Positions 44,800-54,092 of a stretch of DNA of 64,000 nt are shown here, piece by piece (position 1 is the stretch's first letter; every line of letters starts with the position of its first letter). The stretch is from Halapricum desulfuricans (GTDB taxonomy: Archaea > Halobacteriota > Halobacteria > Halobacteriales > Haloarculaceae): the NCBI RefSeq assembly GCF_017094525.1, contig NZ_CP064788.1:248001-312000 (forward strand), written 5' to 3'. The notes under the pieces are model-generated. The model saw nothing but the letters and a program-made list of their open reading frames with translations, was not told the origin of the DNA and ran no database searches. Both the position numbers and the translations under genes were made by a program.

Positions 44800-45738
44800 C
44801 TCCGCGTAGCCGAGCTGTCGGAGCCGATCGCGAACGACGTCGTCTTCGACGTCTGCCGTGTCGCTTTCGGGTGGTTCGGCGACGATAGTCCGCCGCGGCC
44901 CGGACTCGTACTCGAGCCAGGGGACGCGGACGAGTTCGGGGGTGTACACGCCGGGGGGATGTCCCCACTCGCGGATCGGCAGCGGCCAGGACCGCTCGCC
45001 GAGCATATTGCCGTGGTCAGACGTCACAACCGTCTTTCCCGACAGTTCGTCGAGCAGTTGCTGGACGTACGGAACGACCAGATCGAAGTTCGCCCGGTAG
45101 GCGTCGACAATCGTCTCTGGGTCGATGTCGGCCGATTTGTGCATCATCTCGTTCCAGACGTCGGTCGTGATCTCGGTCGGGTCGGGCACGGTCTGTTTGT
45201 CTAGTTTCGTCTCGGACGCGATAAACGGGTAGTGCGGTTGCATGAAGTGGACGACGAGGCGTTTCTGCGGGTATTGCTCCGCGGCGTCGAGTGCGTACTC
45301 GACCATCGTCTCCGGATGGACGGAGTTCGACTCCTCGTCCCAGCCGTCCTCCTGCCAGACGTTGACCACGGCGTGAAACTTCGGATTGTATCTTTCGGGG
45401 TATCCCCGCTGGAGGATCGGGCTCGCGGTCACGTAGACGGTGTCGGTCAGGTCCCGTTCGTGGAAGTTCCCCCGGATGAACTCGGAGGTGTGGGCCGCCC
45501 GTGACTCGCGCTCGCGCAGCGTTCCTGGGAGCGTGGACCGTTCCGCGAAGAGGTCGTACCGGCACGCATCGAGGACGATCAGCGTGTCCCAGTCCTCGGC
45601 GACGACGTCGATGCCGTCGTGGTTGAACGTGCGTCTGTAGCCGCGCGTGTAGTACAGCCGGTTCGCCTCTCTCACGAGGAGGTTCGGGCTCTCGATGGCC
45701 CACGTGAGCGCCTGTTTGAGTTGCCGTGTGGAGATCAT
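44797..45738 (-). CDS. Sulfatase/alkaline-phosphatase-superfamily protein
   Basis: A 313-residue protein. The metal-binding pattern of the superfamily is seen in LIVLDACRYDLF, VVTSDHGNMLGERSWP and EWGHPPGVYTPELVRVPW. The usual sulfatase Cys is absent; a Thr in AAHTSEFIRG may be the nucleophile, closer to phospho-transferases that modify glycans. No signal peptide. Its stop codon lies in the end of MITE copy A. First gene (minus strand) of the surface locus, divergent from the ATP-grasp pair. Confidence 0.75.
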   Translation of the reverse strand: MISTRQLKQALTWAIESPNLLVREANRLYYTRGYRRTFNHDGIDVVAEDWDTLIVLDACRYDLFAERSTLPGTLRERESRAAHTSEFIRGNFHERDLTDTVYVTASPILQRGYPERYNPKFHAVVNVWQEDGWDEESNSVHPETMVEYALDAAEQYPQKRLVVHFMQPHYPFIASETKLDKQTVPDPTEITTDVWNEMMHKSADIDPETIVDAYRANFDLVVPYVQQLLDELSGKTVVTSDHGNMLGERSWPLPIREWGHPPGVYTPELVRVPWLEYESGPRRTIVAEPPESDTADVEDDVVRDRLRQLGYAE

Positions 45739-45851
45739 GCGGTTGCTGTCGGTCGAAGATTGCGTTACAGCCGTGTTGTAAGAGGTTCGCTACCGTCGGA
45801 TCGATCCAGTAGTACCCGTCTTCCGTCGCGAGAGTCCGCCGTCGCGGATGA

Positions 45852-46979
45852 ATGGGCCTCATAACAACGCCTGCGGGATCCAACGCCTCGACAATGGGGT
45901 TGCGCGCACTTCTCGAGTCGACCCGCTCGGCCCTCGCGACCGAGGTTCGAGGGGTCGACCAATCCGATCTCACGTGGCGGCGTCGGCTGTGGCTCTACCG
46001 GCACGGGTTTCTCTCCTCGAAAGACGCCGTCTGGGATCTCACCCCCGGGACTGTAGCGCAGTACCTGTCGGACGTCGAGTACCGCCGGATCAGGGGTATC
46101 GACGACCCCTATACCGAGGCCCTGGCGAACAAATTGCTGTTTCACCTGCTCGTTTCGCCGACGCACGACCACCTTCTCCCGGACATCTACGGCGTCGTCA
46201 TGGACGGCACGTTCGTCGATGTCCCGGGGATCCCGGAGGCCGGCTCGTTCGAGCAGTTCCTCGGGAGACTCGCGGACGCCCCGGCCATCGCGAAACCCAT
46301 ACAGGCCGCTAGGGGTGACGAGATACAGCGCATCGACAGACTGGACGGACAACTCCGTCTCGACGGTCGCCCGATCGAACGGACGGCCCTGTCCGAGACC
46401 CTGATCGAGGGCCGGGACCGACTCCTCACCGAACACGTCAATCAGGCCGAGTACGCGGCACGGATCGCCCCGGACTCGACGAACACGATCCGGCTTCTCA
46501 CGATGACCGATCCCGAAACCGGCGAGCCGTTCGTCGCCAGAGCGGTCCATCGGTTCGGGACACCATCAAGTGGACACATCGACAACTGGGAGGCGGGCGG
46601 GCTCAGCGCCGAGATCGATCTCGATACCGGGACGCTGAGCAGGGCTGTAGCGAACCCACACAGTGACACGGTCGTCGAGGGATGGAACGACAGCTACCCC
46701 GAGACTGGGACCCAAATCGCCGACTGCACCGTCCCCGGATGGGACCGGATCAGCGCGTCCGTCCGCGAACTCGCCGGGGCGTACGGCCGGCTGTGGCCAC
46801 ACGTGGGCTGGGACGTCGTTGTCCGGGACGACGCGGGGTCAATCACGGTATTAGAGGGAGATCCACAGTCGGCCGACCCGGACATACAGGCACACGGCCC
46901 GCTCCTCGTCGACGACCGCGTGCGCCGGTTCTATCGACATCACGGCGTTCTCTCGTCCGAACGGAGGGGGCTCGCGTGA
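45852..46979 (+). CDS. Sugar-transfer-associated ATP-grasp protein
   Basis: A 375-residue ATP-grasp protein of the type seen next to sugar transferases (ATPgrasp_ST). Landmarks: WRRRLWLYRHGFLSSKDAVWDL, IAKPIQAARGDEIQRID (ATP Lys region), PDSTNTIRLLTMTDPETGEPFVARAVHRFG and GHIDNWEAGGLSAEIDLDTG, then HVGWDVVVRDDAGSITVLEGDPQ (metal-binding Glu/Asp). It overlaps the next ATP-grasp gene by four bases. A start at 45894 is also possible. It is a paralogue of the 62225 gene. The reaction, probably amide or peptide bond formation, is inferred. Confidence 0.8.
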   Translation: MGLITTPAGSNASTMGLRALLESTRSALATEVRGVDQSDLTWRRRLWLYRHGFLSSKDAVWDLTPGTVAQYLSDVEYRRIRGIDDPYTEALANKLLFHLLVSPTHDHLLPDIYGVVMDGTFVDVPGIPEAGSFEQFLGRLADAPAIAKPIQAARGDEIQRIDRLDGQLRLDGRPIERTALSETLIEGRDRLLTEHVNQAEYAARIAPDSTNTIRLLTMTDPETGEPFVARAVHRFGTPSSGHIDNWEAGGLSAEIDLDTGTLSRAVANPHSDTVVEGWNDSYPETGTQIADCTVPGWDRISASVRELAGAYGRLWPHVGWDVVVRDDAGSITVLEGDPQSADPDIQAHGPLLVDDRVRRFYRHHGVLSSERRGLA

Positions 46980-48220
46980 CATCCCGTGACGGCACCGACG
47001 GCGTGCTCGTTCTGGACAGCGACACGCAGTGTGCGATGAGCGTGATCCGCTCGCTGGGTAGCAAACACGTGCCCATCACGGCCGGCGGCCACTCCCGATG
47101 GTCGCTGGGGATGCTCTCGCGGCATAGCGACGAGACGTACGTCTATCCAGATCCCGACTCGGACCATATGGCGTTCGTCGATCACCTCGTCGATCACCTG
47201 CGTCGGGCCGACTACGTCGCCGTCATCCCGGCCACCGATCACTCCTCGCTCATCCTCTCGCGGTACAAGGAGCGGATCGAGCGGACGGGGACGACTGTCG
47301 CCGTCGAGGACAGGGAGACGTTCGACCGGGCGTTCGACAAGGGCAAACTCGCGGACGCGCTCGCCTCGATCGACGTGCCGACGCCGGAGACGTACAGTCC
47401 GGCCGATATGAACGACGTCGCTGCGATCGCGGACGAGATCGAATACCCGGCGCTGGTCAAGCCCCGTTGCAAGAGTCACCTCCACGACACCGGCTATACG
47501 GTGACGCTCGTCGGTGACGAGAACTACGTCCACTCGCCCGAGGAGCTGCGACGAACCTATCAGCGGCTCAGTCGCGAACAAGACCACGCGGAGGGGCGCT
47601 ATCCCCTCGTTCAGGAGTACGTGCCGGGAACGACGACCACGACGGTCGCGCTCGCGGACGGCGGTGACGTGCTGTCGTACTTCCAAGAGGAGCGACTCCG
47701 GACCTACCCCGTCTCGGGCGGGAACTCGGCGCTACTGGCGGCGATTCGCGAGCCGACGATGCTCGAGTACACCGAGCGCGTGCTCGACCGCCTCGACTGG
47801 ACGGGGCCGGTCATGGTGGAGTTCATGCGGACGCCGGACGGGGAGTTCTACGTCATCGAGGTCAACGGCAGATACTGGGGCTCGCTCCCGTTCGCCGTCG
47901 AGAGCGGCGTGGACATCCCGTGGTTCCATTATCTCCTGCTCAGGGGCTTCGATCCGTCACCCCTGATCGACGTCGGGGCCTACCGGACCGACGTTCTCCA
48001 GCGCCGATTGCTCTACGAGGACATCAAGTGGCTCGGAGAGCACCTCGCCAGTGGTCACCCCTGGGCAGTCGTCCCGTTCGTCCGCTCGTTTGGAACGACG
48101 CGTCACACGTTCGTCTCTCTCGACGACCCGGTTCCGACCGCCGGTGCGCTCCTGCAGGGCGTCTATCTGGCCGCACAGTCGATACGACAGCGCGTGCCCC
48201 CTGGCGAGAACCAGTCGTAA
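46976..48220 (+). CDS. ATP-grasp carboxylate-amine ligase-like protein
   Basis: A 414-residue ATP-grasp ligase: N-terminal preATP-grasp domain ([34 protein letters not shown]), then [38 protein letters not shown] and a metal-binding [27 protein letters not shown]. Starts at GTG 46976, overlapping the stop of the preceding gene (GTGA), so the two are translationally coupled. Substrates unknown; similar proteins ligate amino acids to carboxylates. Confidence 0.82.
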   Translation: MTSRDGTDGVLVLDSDTQCAMSVIRSLGSKHVPITAGGHSRWSLGMLSRHSDETYVYPDPDSDHMAFVDHLVDHLRRADYVAVIPATDHSSLILSRYKERIERTGTTVAVEDRETFDRAFDKGKLADALASIDVPTPETYSPADMNDVAAIADEIEYPALVKPRCKSHLHDTGYTVTLVGDENYVHSPEELRRTYQRLSREQDHAEGRYPLVQEYVPGTTTTTVALADGGDVLSYFQEERLRTYPVSGGNSALLAAIREPTMLEYTERVLDRLDWTGPVMVEFMRTPDGEFYVIEVNGRYWGSLPFAVESGVDIPWFHYLLLRGFDPSPLIDVGAYRTDVLQRRLLYEDIKWLGEHLASGHPWAVVPFVRSFGTTRHTFVSLDDPVPTAGALLQGVYLAAQSIRQRVPPGENQS

Positions 48221-48260
48221 CGGTCTGTTAACTATACGACCTGCTGTCGAAGACCCGGAC

Positions 48261-48470
48261 ATGGGATTTACACAGGTCACACTCATCGAAGCCACACGCG
48301 TACCGCTCCAGTTCGGCGGCGATCTCATCGGACTCGCGATCCTCTTTCTCATCCTGGCGGTGATCGCGGGGATCGCCGGCGCGAGCGGGGTCGCCGGATT
48401 GAGTATGACTATCGCCAAATGGCTCGTCATTCTCTTTGTCGTGCTCGCGATCATCACGTTCGTCCTCTGA
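48261..48470 (+). CDS. Small membrane protein, DUF1328-like
   Basis: A 69-residue protein with two membrane helices: [23 protein letters not shown] and [19 protein letters not shown], the pattern of the DUF1328 family. It is on the same strand as the ATP-grasp pair, 40 bases downstream. Function is unknown. ATG 48261 is clear. Confidence 0.75.
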   Translation: MGFTQVTLIEATRVPLQFGGDLIGLAILFLILAVIAGIAGASGVAGLSMTIAKWLVILFVVLAIITFVL

Positions 48471-48564
48471 CGCGGATCATATCGCTTCGGCCGCCCTGTC
48501 TCTCCCGAGCGCTGGCTCGCGTCGAGGGAGTCACTCGCTACTAGCTGCTGTCGACCGACAGGGA

Positions 48565-49779
48565 TCATTCGCCACCGGCTGCTGCCGACCGACAGTATAC
48601 CGCGAGCGCGTAGGCCATCCAGGCCTGACACCACCGCATCAGGGTGATCCGCTTCGTGTAGAAGCGGCGTTTCTGGACGTAAAACCGTCCGTCCCCGGCA
48701 TGGAGGTGCTCCAGCGTCCAGTCGATGATACGGCGGGCGAACTGCAGGTCACCGGCGTAGGTGAACACGAGGATTCCCTGCGCGGCCGCGTGGACGTCCC
48801 GCGGGTACGCTGCGGACTCGTCGAAGCGCGGCGCACCGTCGCTCTCGAACAGCGCGTTCCGGAAGAACTCGACCGCGCGATCGAGCACCTTGTCGTACCG
48901 CTGTGAACCCGTGACCTCGCGGTACCGCTGGAGGCACTCTATGACGAAGCCGTTGTGATGGGTATCCATCGAGAGATGTGACGCGTCGGGCGGATCACGA
49001 TAGTACCACCCGCCGCTGTCGGTCTGGCGCGCGACGACGTAATCGAGGAGTTTCCGTGCCCGTTCGCGGAGCGGGTCGTCGCCGAAGCGCGCGTAGAGGT
49101 CCACGAACGTCCGGGCAGCGAGCGCGCCGGCGTTGAGCGTGTAGTGGTCGGCCGTGTCTTTCGGGTAGTAATCTATCTTCGCGCCGTCTTCGACCTCGCG
49201 GTAGTGCATGTCCTTGACCAAGAACGCCTCGGCCGTGCGTGCGACGGCCGCGTATTCCGGATCGTACTCGGCCACCGCGAGCAGTGCCTTGACACCGTAG
49301 GCGGTCGACACGACGTCGGGCTCGGTCGGCAACGTCCGGTGGTCGAGGTGCTGGTTCTCGTGGCGATGGCCACCGCAGAACCCGCTGTAGCCGGGGAACT
49401 GGTTGTCGAGCAGCCAGTCGGCCAGTTGAGTCGCCTCGCGCGCGTGCTCGAAGTCAGTCTCGAACGACGTGCGGTCGAACGCCCGGTGTGCCAGCGCGAA
49501 CAGCGCCGTTCCCTTGAAGTTGCGGCGCTGTTCGACCAGAAACAGCGGGCGAACGTTGACGGGACTGCGCTTGATCGTCTCTTGGAAGGCGAGGTTCACC
49601 CACCGGTTGTCGAACGGGAGCGCCTGCCGGAGGCGACTGCTCATGCCGTCAGCGTAGTCCCAGCCCGTGTACTCCCGTTGGGCGGCGTACTCAAGCGCCG
49701 CGAGCCCGGCGGCCGCGGTGCTGTCCGTCGGGGGACTCGCACACTGTCGCCCGGCAGGCGACCGGCGGTTGGCAACCAT
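48565..49779 (-). CDS. (alpha/alpha)-toroid-like surface-locus protein, paralogue 1
   Basis: A 404-residue protein, family not recognised. Repeated helix-turn motifs with aromatic/Gly turns suggest an (alpha/alpha) toroid: YTGWDYADGMSSRL, NLAFQETIKRSPVNVRPL, GYSGFCGGHRH, YTLNAGALAARTFVDLY, QTDSGGWYYRDPPDASHL, HHNGFVIE, and FYTKRITLMRWCQAWMAYAL. The QTDSGGW turn resembles QW-type motifs of terpene-cyclase-like toroids. No signal peptide. ATG 49779. It is most like paralogue 2 (52729). Divergent from the asparagine-synthase-like gene. Confidence 0.75.
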   Translation of the reverse strand: MVANRRSPAGRQCASPPTDSTAAAGLAALEYAAQREYTGWDYADGMSSRLRQALPFDNRWVNLAFQETIKRSPVNVRPLFLVEQRRNFKGTALFALAHRAFDRTSFETDFEHAREATQLADWLLDNQFPGYSGFCGGHRHENQHLDHRTLPTEPDVVSTAYGVKALLAVAEYDPEYAAVARTAEAFLVKDMHYREVEDGAKIDYYPKDTADHYTLNAGALAARTFVDLYARFGDDPLRERARKLLDYVVARQTDSGGWYYRDPPDASHLSMDTHHNGFVIECLQRYREVTGSQRYDKVLDRAVEFFRNALFESDGAPRFDESAAYPRDVHAAAQGILVFTYAGDLQFARRIIDWTLEHLHAGDGRFYVQKRRFYTKRITLMRWCQAWMAYALAVYCRSAAAGGE

Positions 49780-49890
49780 GTGAATCGACGTACTGACCGT
49801 GGGTGACACCGGCGGACACTTCGTTATAGACCCCTGTCCCGACAGGTAGCAGGCGTATACTGATTGGCTGGACCGGGTATTGTACTCCCA

Positions 49891-51678
49891 ATGACCGGAA
49901 TCGTCGGCGGCACCGTCGATCAGGCACAGCTGAAACAGATGGTCGAGACACTGCCACGGGAGCCGTGGTACGAGACAGAGCGGTTCGAGGCCGGCGAGCA
50001 CGGTCTCGCGCTCCAGCATCACGGTGAGAAAGACCCCAACGGATACACCTTCTGGAGCGACGGGCAGGTCGCGGGCGTGATCGACGGCGCGGTCTCGAAC
50101 CGTGACGCGCTGGGCTGGGACGACCGGGAGATATTCGAGCGACTCCTTCGCTCTCCGGAGGCGACGCTTCGAGCGCTCGACGGACCGTTTACGATCGCCT
50201 GTGTGGACGCCGACGACGACAGAGTGATTCTCGCGACCGACAAGATCGGCAGTCGGATCCCCCACTACACGACCGAGCGAGGATTCGCCTTCGCGTCCAG
50301 GCTGGCACCGTTCCTGGGATATCTCGACGAGGCGGCGATCGATACCCAGGGCGTCAGCGACCTCCTGCTCATGGGACACATGTGGAGTGACACGACGCTT
50401 CTGGAGGGAGTCAACGCAGTCCATCCCGCAACGGTCATCGAGTATCGAGCGGGGGAGATCGACGAGCGACGATACTGGAAGCCCGACTACAGGCCGGCGA
50501 AGCCGACCGACGAGTACCGCCACGAGTGGACGAACGCCTACCAGCGCTCGGCCGAACGGACGGTCAACACGATGGCAGGTGACGTCGGGCTGTGGCTGTC
50601 TGGCGGCCTCGACAGCCGAGCGACGGCGAACGAACTCGCTCGCGCCGACGACGGAACCCTCGAGTCGCTGGTGACGTACACCTACGACGCGAACCCCGGC
50701 GGCGGGGTCAACCTCAGGCTGGCCGCGGAGACGGCCGAGGTACTCGGCCTCGACAACGAGACGGTTCCGCTGACGGTCGAGCAGTTCACCCCGATGCTGG
50801 AGAAGGCGGTCTCCGTCACTGACGGGATGTTGAAGTGGAACACGCTGCTCAACCTCACCGCCACGTTCAACATCGACGATCGCGACCCGGACATCATGCT
50901 AGAGGGGATCGCAGGGTCGTTCGCCGGCCACCATCTCTCCCGACACCACCTGACTGAACCGTCGTCGCTCGTCGAGTCGATGTACGCGAGCGAGGCGACC
51001 CTGTCGGCCGAGGCAGTCGAAGACCTGCTGGCCGTGTCGGTGGACCCGCTGGGCTCGTTCCGCAAGGAAGCCCGCCGGATCGACGAACCGACGCTCACCG
51101 AGGGAATCGTCGATGCCCACTACCAGAACTACTTCCCGCGTCTCGCGCACGCGAGCAATCCCGTCGCGCGCAATCAGGTCGGAACGCGCGTCCCCTACGC
51201 CGACGGGGAGTTCCTGTCGCAAGCCGCGAAACTCCCCGTCTCCTGGCGGATGGGCGCGCTACCGTTTTCGGACGGGGAACTCATTTACGGTCTCGTCGAG
51301 CCGAAGATACAACTGATTCGCACGCTCAACGCCGATCTCGCGGAGATCCCCTACGAACGGTCGCGGCTGAAACCCTCCATGCCGTACCCCCTCCACGTGA
51401 TCGGGTTCTACACCGCGACCGCCATCGCACAGTTGCTGTCCAGGCCGACCTACGGAAGCGCAACCAGCAGGACCGAGACGTGGTACAACACCCACGAGGA
51501 GTTCCGGACGAAAATTGACGATCTCCTCGACGCCATCGGTGAACGACCGTTTATCGACGACGAGGCGGTCGCCGTCTACCGGGAACAGCTGGGCGATGGA
51601 GCCGACATGAACGCGATCAGCGCACTCACGACGCTCGAGATCTGGCTCCAGCAACACTTCGATCGACACCGAGAGTGA
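49891..51678 (+). CDS. Asparagine-synthase-like protein lacking glutaminase Cys
   Basis: A 595-residue AsnB homologue. The C-terminal synthetase domain has the PP-loop LWLSGGLDSRATANEL and continues through the AsnB helical region. The N-terminal class II amidotransferase domain is present (YTFWSDGQVAGVIDGAVSNR) but begins MTGIVGG: the nucleophile Cys2 is Thr2. It therefore cannot use glutamine in the standard way and may use ammonia or make another acyl-adenylate-derived bond. ATG 49891 is set by the TGIVGG match. It converges on a winged-helix gene. Confidence 0.85.
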   Translation: MTGIVGGTVDQAQLKQMVETLPREPWYETERFEAGEHGLALQHHGEKDPNGYTFWSDGQVAGVIDGAVSNRDALGWDDREIFERLLRSPEATLRALDGPFTIACVDADDDRVILATDKIGSRIPHYTTERGFAFASRLAPFLGYLDEAAIDTQGVSDLLLMGHMWSDTTLLEGVNAVHPATVIEYRAGEIDERRYWKPDYRPAKPTDEYRHEWTNAYQRSAERTVNTMAGDVGLWLSGGLDSRATANELARADDGTLESLVTYTYDANPGGGVNLRLAAETAEVLGLDNETVPLTVEQFTPMLEKAVSVTDGMLKWNTLLNLTATFNIDDRDPDIMLEGIAGSFAGHHLSRHHLTEPSSLVESMYASEATLSAEAVEDLLAVSVDPLGSFRKEARRIDEPTLTEGIVDAHYQNYFPRLAHASNPVARNQVGTRVPYADGEFLSQAAKLPVSWRMGALPFSDGELIYGLVEPKIQLIRTLNADLAEIPYERSRLKPSMPYPLHVIGFYTATAIAQLLSRPTYGSATSRTETWYNTHEEFRTKIDDLLDAIGERPFIDDEAVAVYREQLGDGADMNAISALTTLEIWLQQHFDRHRE

Positions 51679-51697
51679 CGTATACCGGCCACTATCA
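51679..51697. repeat. Solo end of the MITE-like family
   Basis: CGTATACCGGCCACTATCA is closely like the ends of copies A and B (minus strand TGATAGTGGCCGGTATACG). It fills the gap between the convergent AsnB-like and winged-helix genes, and contains the stop of the latter. Confidence 0.5.
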
Positions 51698-52324
51698 CGA
51701 CTGCAGCGATAGGTCCGGGGCGTCCTGTGACGTTTCGTCGAACGAGTGAAAGACCGTACACACGGCCATCGCGGCGAGTACACCGCCGAGTACCACCTGT
51801 GGCGTCAGTATCGACGGTGCGAGCTGCGCGAGCACCGCGGCGTACATCCCCAGACCGCCGAGCACGATCACACCGTAGTAGTGATACCACGGGCGGCGTG
51901 ACACGGGCCCCTGGAGGTAGGGATCGAGCTGCTGCGCCTGGTCGGTCAGTTCCATCCGGCCGCGCGCCCGGTTGAAGTCGATAACGCCCATGTCGTCCAT
52001 CTTCGGGAGATGGCACTGATACAGGCCGACGTAGACGCGCTTGCGCTCGTCGTAGGAGATCGCCGACTCGTCCTTGTCGTTTTCCAGCGCCGCGATGTGT
52101 TCGGCGACAGTCCCGAGTTCCGCGGGACCCTCGTTCGCTTGCAGGTACTGGATCACTCGCCGCCTGCGCTCGTTCTTGAGCACCTCGAAGATGATGTCGA
52201 CCGAGAGATCAGGCGCCGGCTCGGCTGGTTCCTCGAGCACGGTTTCGTCTTCGATCTCTTCCGTTTCGGAGAGCGATGTCGCATCTTCCAGCGCCTCTTT
52301 AGTAGCCTCACCAATACTACTCAT
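51695..52324 (-). CDS. Winged-helix regulator with two membrane helices (DUF7344-type)
   Basis: A 209-residue protein. After an acidic N-terminus comes a winged-helix domain (about 45-130: VDIIFEVLKNERRRRVIQYLQ, AELGTVAEHIAALEN, LYQCHLPKMDDMGVIDFNRARGRMELT), then two membrane helices (YYGVIVLGGLGMYAAVLAQL; VVLGGVLAAMAVCTVFHSF). I recognise the haloarchaeal DUF7344 type. It is a candidate regulator of this surface locus. Palindromes at 52564-52586 lie about 240 bases upstream. Confidence 0.8.
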   Translation of the reverse strand: MSSIGEATKEALEDATSLSETEEIEDETVLEEPAEPAPDLSVDIIFEVLKNERRRRVIQYLQANEGPAELGTVAEHIAALENDKDESAISYDERKRVYVGLYQCHLPKMDDMGVIDFNRARGRMELTDQAQQLDPYLQGPVSRRPWYHYYGVIVLGGLGMYAAVLAQLAPSILTPQVVLGGVLAAMAVCTVFHSFDETSQDAPDLSLQS

Positions 52325-52728
52325 CGAATCCCCTCTGCAGAGTCGTTTCTCCCGTGTGTGACTCGTTCCGACTCGATTCGCCGATCGTTGTGCGCGTTCG
52401 CTCCGCTATCATGCGATTGTGTCCCTCCTGTGTTAGCTGTGCCCCTGCATCGATGCCCAGTATGGGATTATTAGTCCACTCCCCACCGTCTCTAGTCAAC
52501 CCACTACCACCGAGCGGCTGTGTCCCAACGCTCATAGGAGTACGTTTCTGGCATACTACCGAGAACCAATTGGTTGGGTCCCCAACGCTTTTACTATACC
52601 CTCCTGTCCAGAGCACCGTTTCGCTGGTAATCAGAGTATTACCAATTCAGCCCAGGCCGAGATATCTTCCATATGACTCACACCGTTGCCCTCTCGTACG
52701 CAGTCCGTCTCGTGGGGCGTCCACACAG
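52325..52728. promoter_or_regulatory. Divergent regulatory region with nested palindromes
   Basis: A 404-base region between the winged-helix gene (minus) and toroid paralogue 2 (plus). AACCAATTGGTT (52564-52575) is a perfect palindrome and overlaps GTTGGG-TC-CCCAAC (52573-52586). TCCCAACGCT recurs at about 52522 and 52581. TTTTACTATACC at 52589 looks TATA-like. No gene is supported. Confidence 0.5.
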
Positions 52729-54009
52729 ATGACCGACCAGCGCGCTCGAGCGACCGCAATCGACACAGCAGCTTCTGACTCTTCTCTCATGGATCGGGAA
52801 GTAGTCTCATTACTCCGGAAGACACTGGCGTACGGCCGTCGCCACGACTACACGGGCTGGGACTACGGGGACGGCATGAGTAGTCGACTCCTGCGGGCAC
52901 TCCCTGTCGAGAGCAAGTGGCTGAACATCGCGTTCCAGGAGACCGTCAAGCGACCACCGATCAACCTCAGGCCGCTGTTTCTGGTCGAACAGCGCCGCAA
53001 CTTCAAGGGAACGGCGCTGTTCGCGATGGCCAACCGAACGCTCTACCAGCTCACCAGCAGGGCAGGCGAGCACACGGATGTCGACGTGCGAGCGGAGACG
53101 ATTCGACTGCTGGACTGGCTGCTCGACAACCAGTGTCCCGGCTACAGCGGGTTTTGCGGCGGACACCAGCACCGACTGCAGCATCTCAACGGACGAATCG
53201 GGGACCCAACCGATCCGGACGTGGTGTCGACGTCCTACGCCGTTCGGGCACTGCTCTCGAACGCGGACCTCGGGGACCGTTATCTACAGGAGGCCCGTAG
53301 TGCTGCCCGGTTCGTCGTCGAGAACCTCGACTACCGTGAGGTCGAGGACGGCGCGATCATCGATTATCACCTGAACCACGGCGATCACTACACGATTAAC
53401 GCCGGTGCACTCGGAGCCCGCCTGTTTCTGGACCTCTACGTGGTCGTCGGCGACGAGACGTATCTCGACCGGGCGACGGCCCTGCTGGATCACATCGCCG
53501 GACTGCAGACCGACAGCGGCGGATGGTACTATCGTGACCCGGCCGATGCGTCCCATCTCTCGATGGACTCGCACCACAACGGATTCGTCATCGAGTCCTT
53601 CCAGCGATACGCCGAGGTCGCTGACGACTCTCGCTACACGGACACGCTCGAGCGGGCGCTGTCGTTCTATCGGTCGCTGTTCGAAAGCGACGGCGCGCCG
53701 CGCTTCGACGAGTCCGCAGCGTACCCGCGGGACATCCACGCAGCTACCCAGGGAATTCTCGTGTTCACATACGCCGGGGAGTTCGACAGGGCGCGGACCG
53801 TCATTCAGTGGGTCCTCGACAACCTCTACGTCGGTGATGGGCGGTACTACTTCCGGAAGCATCGCTTCTACACACAGCGGATCACCCTGATGCGGTGGTG
53901 TCAGGCCTGGATGGCCTACGCGCTCGCAGAACACTTCCGTGTCAGCAGCCAGGAACCGCTACAGCGACGCCGGCAGTTGCCGCTCGCGTCCTGCCAGTCC
54001 AGAGAGTAG
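52729..54009 (+). CDS. (alpha/alpha)-toroid-like surface-locus protein, paralogue 2
   Basis: A 426-residue paralogue sharing nearly every motif with paralogue 1: YTGWDYGDGMSSRL, NIAFQETVKRPPINLRPLFLVEQRR, GYSGFCGGHQH, YTINAGALGARLFLDLY, QTDSGGWYYRDPADASHL, HHNGFVIES and FYTQRITLMRWCQAWMAYAL. ATG 52729 is chosen; the 45-residue N-terminal tail before the toroid is polar. Cytoplasmic. It has an extra 20-residue basic C-terminus. No catalytic assignment; epimerase, hydrolase or lyase on an oligosaccharide are all possible for this fold. Confidence 0.75.
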   Translation: MTDQRARATAIDTAASDSSLMDREVVSLLRKTLAYGRRHDYTGWDYGDGMSSRLLRALPVESKWLNIAFQETVKRPPINLRPLFLVEQRRNFKGTALFAMANRTLYQLTSRAGEHTDVDVRAETIRLLDWLLDNQCPGYSGFCGGHQHRLQHLNGRIGDPTDPDVVSTSYAVRALLSNADLGDRYLQEARSAARFVVENLDYREVEDGAIIDYHLNHGDHYTINAGALGARLFLDLYVVVGDETYLDRATALLDHIAGLQTDSGGWYYRDPADASHLSMDSHHNGFVIESFQRYAEVADDSRYTDTLERALSFYRSLFESDGAPRFDESAAYPRDIHAATQGILVFTYAGEFDRARTVIQWVLDNLYVGDGRYYFRKHRFYTQRITLMRWCQAWMAYALAEHFRVSSQEPLQRRRQLPLASCQSRE

Positions 54010-54092
54010 CGCAGCCGATTGGAGGAATGCCCACTCCGACCGGGTGACGGACGGCAGCTTCCCGCCATAGATTGGTACGCTCATTCCGATAC

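Noticed and set aside
52317-52616. A 99-codon minus-strand frame in the divergent regulatory region
   Set aside because: It overlaps the start of the winged-helix gene in another frame and contains the palindromes; it does not resemble a protein.
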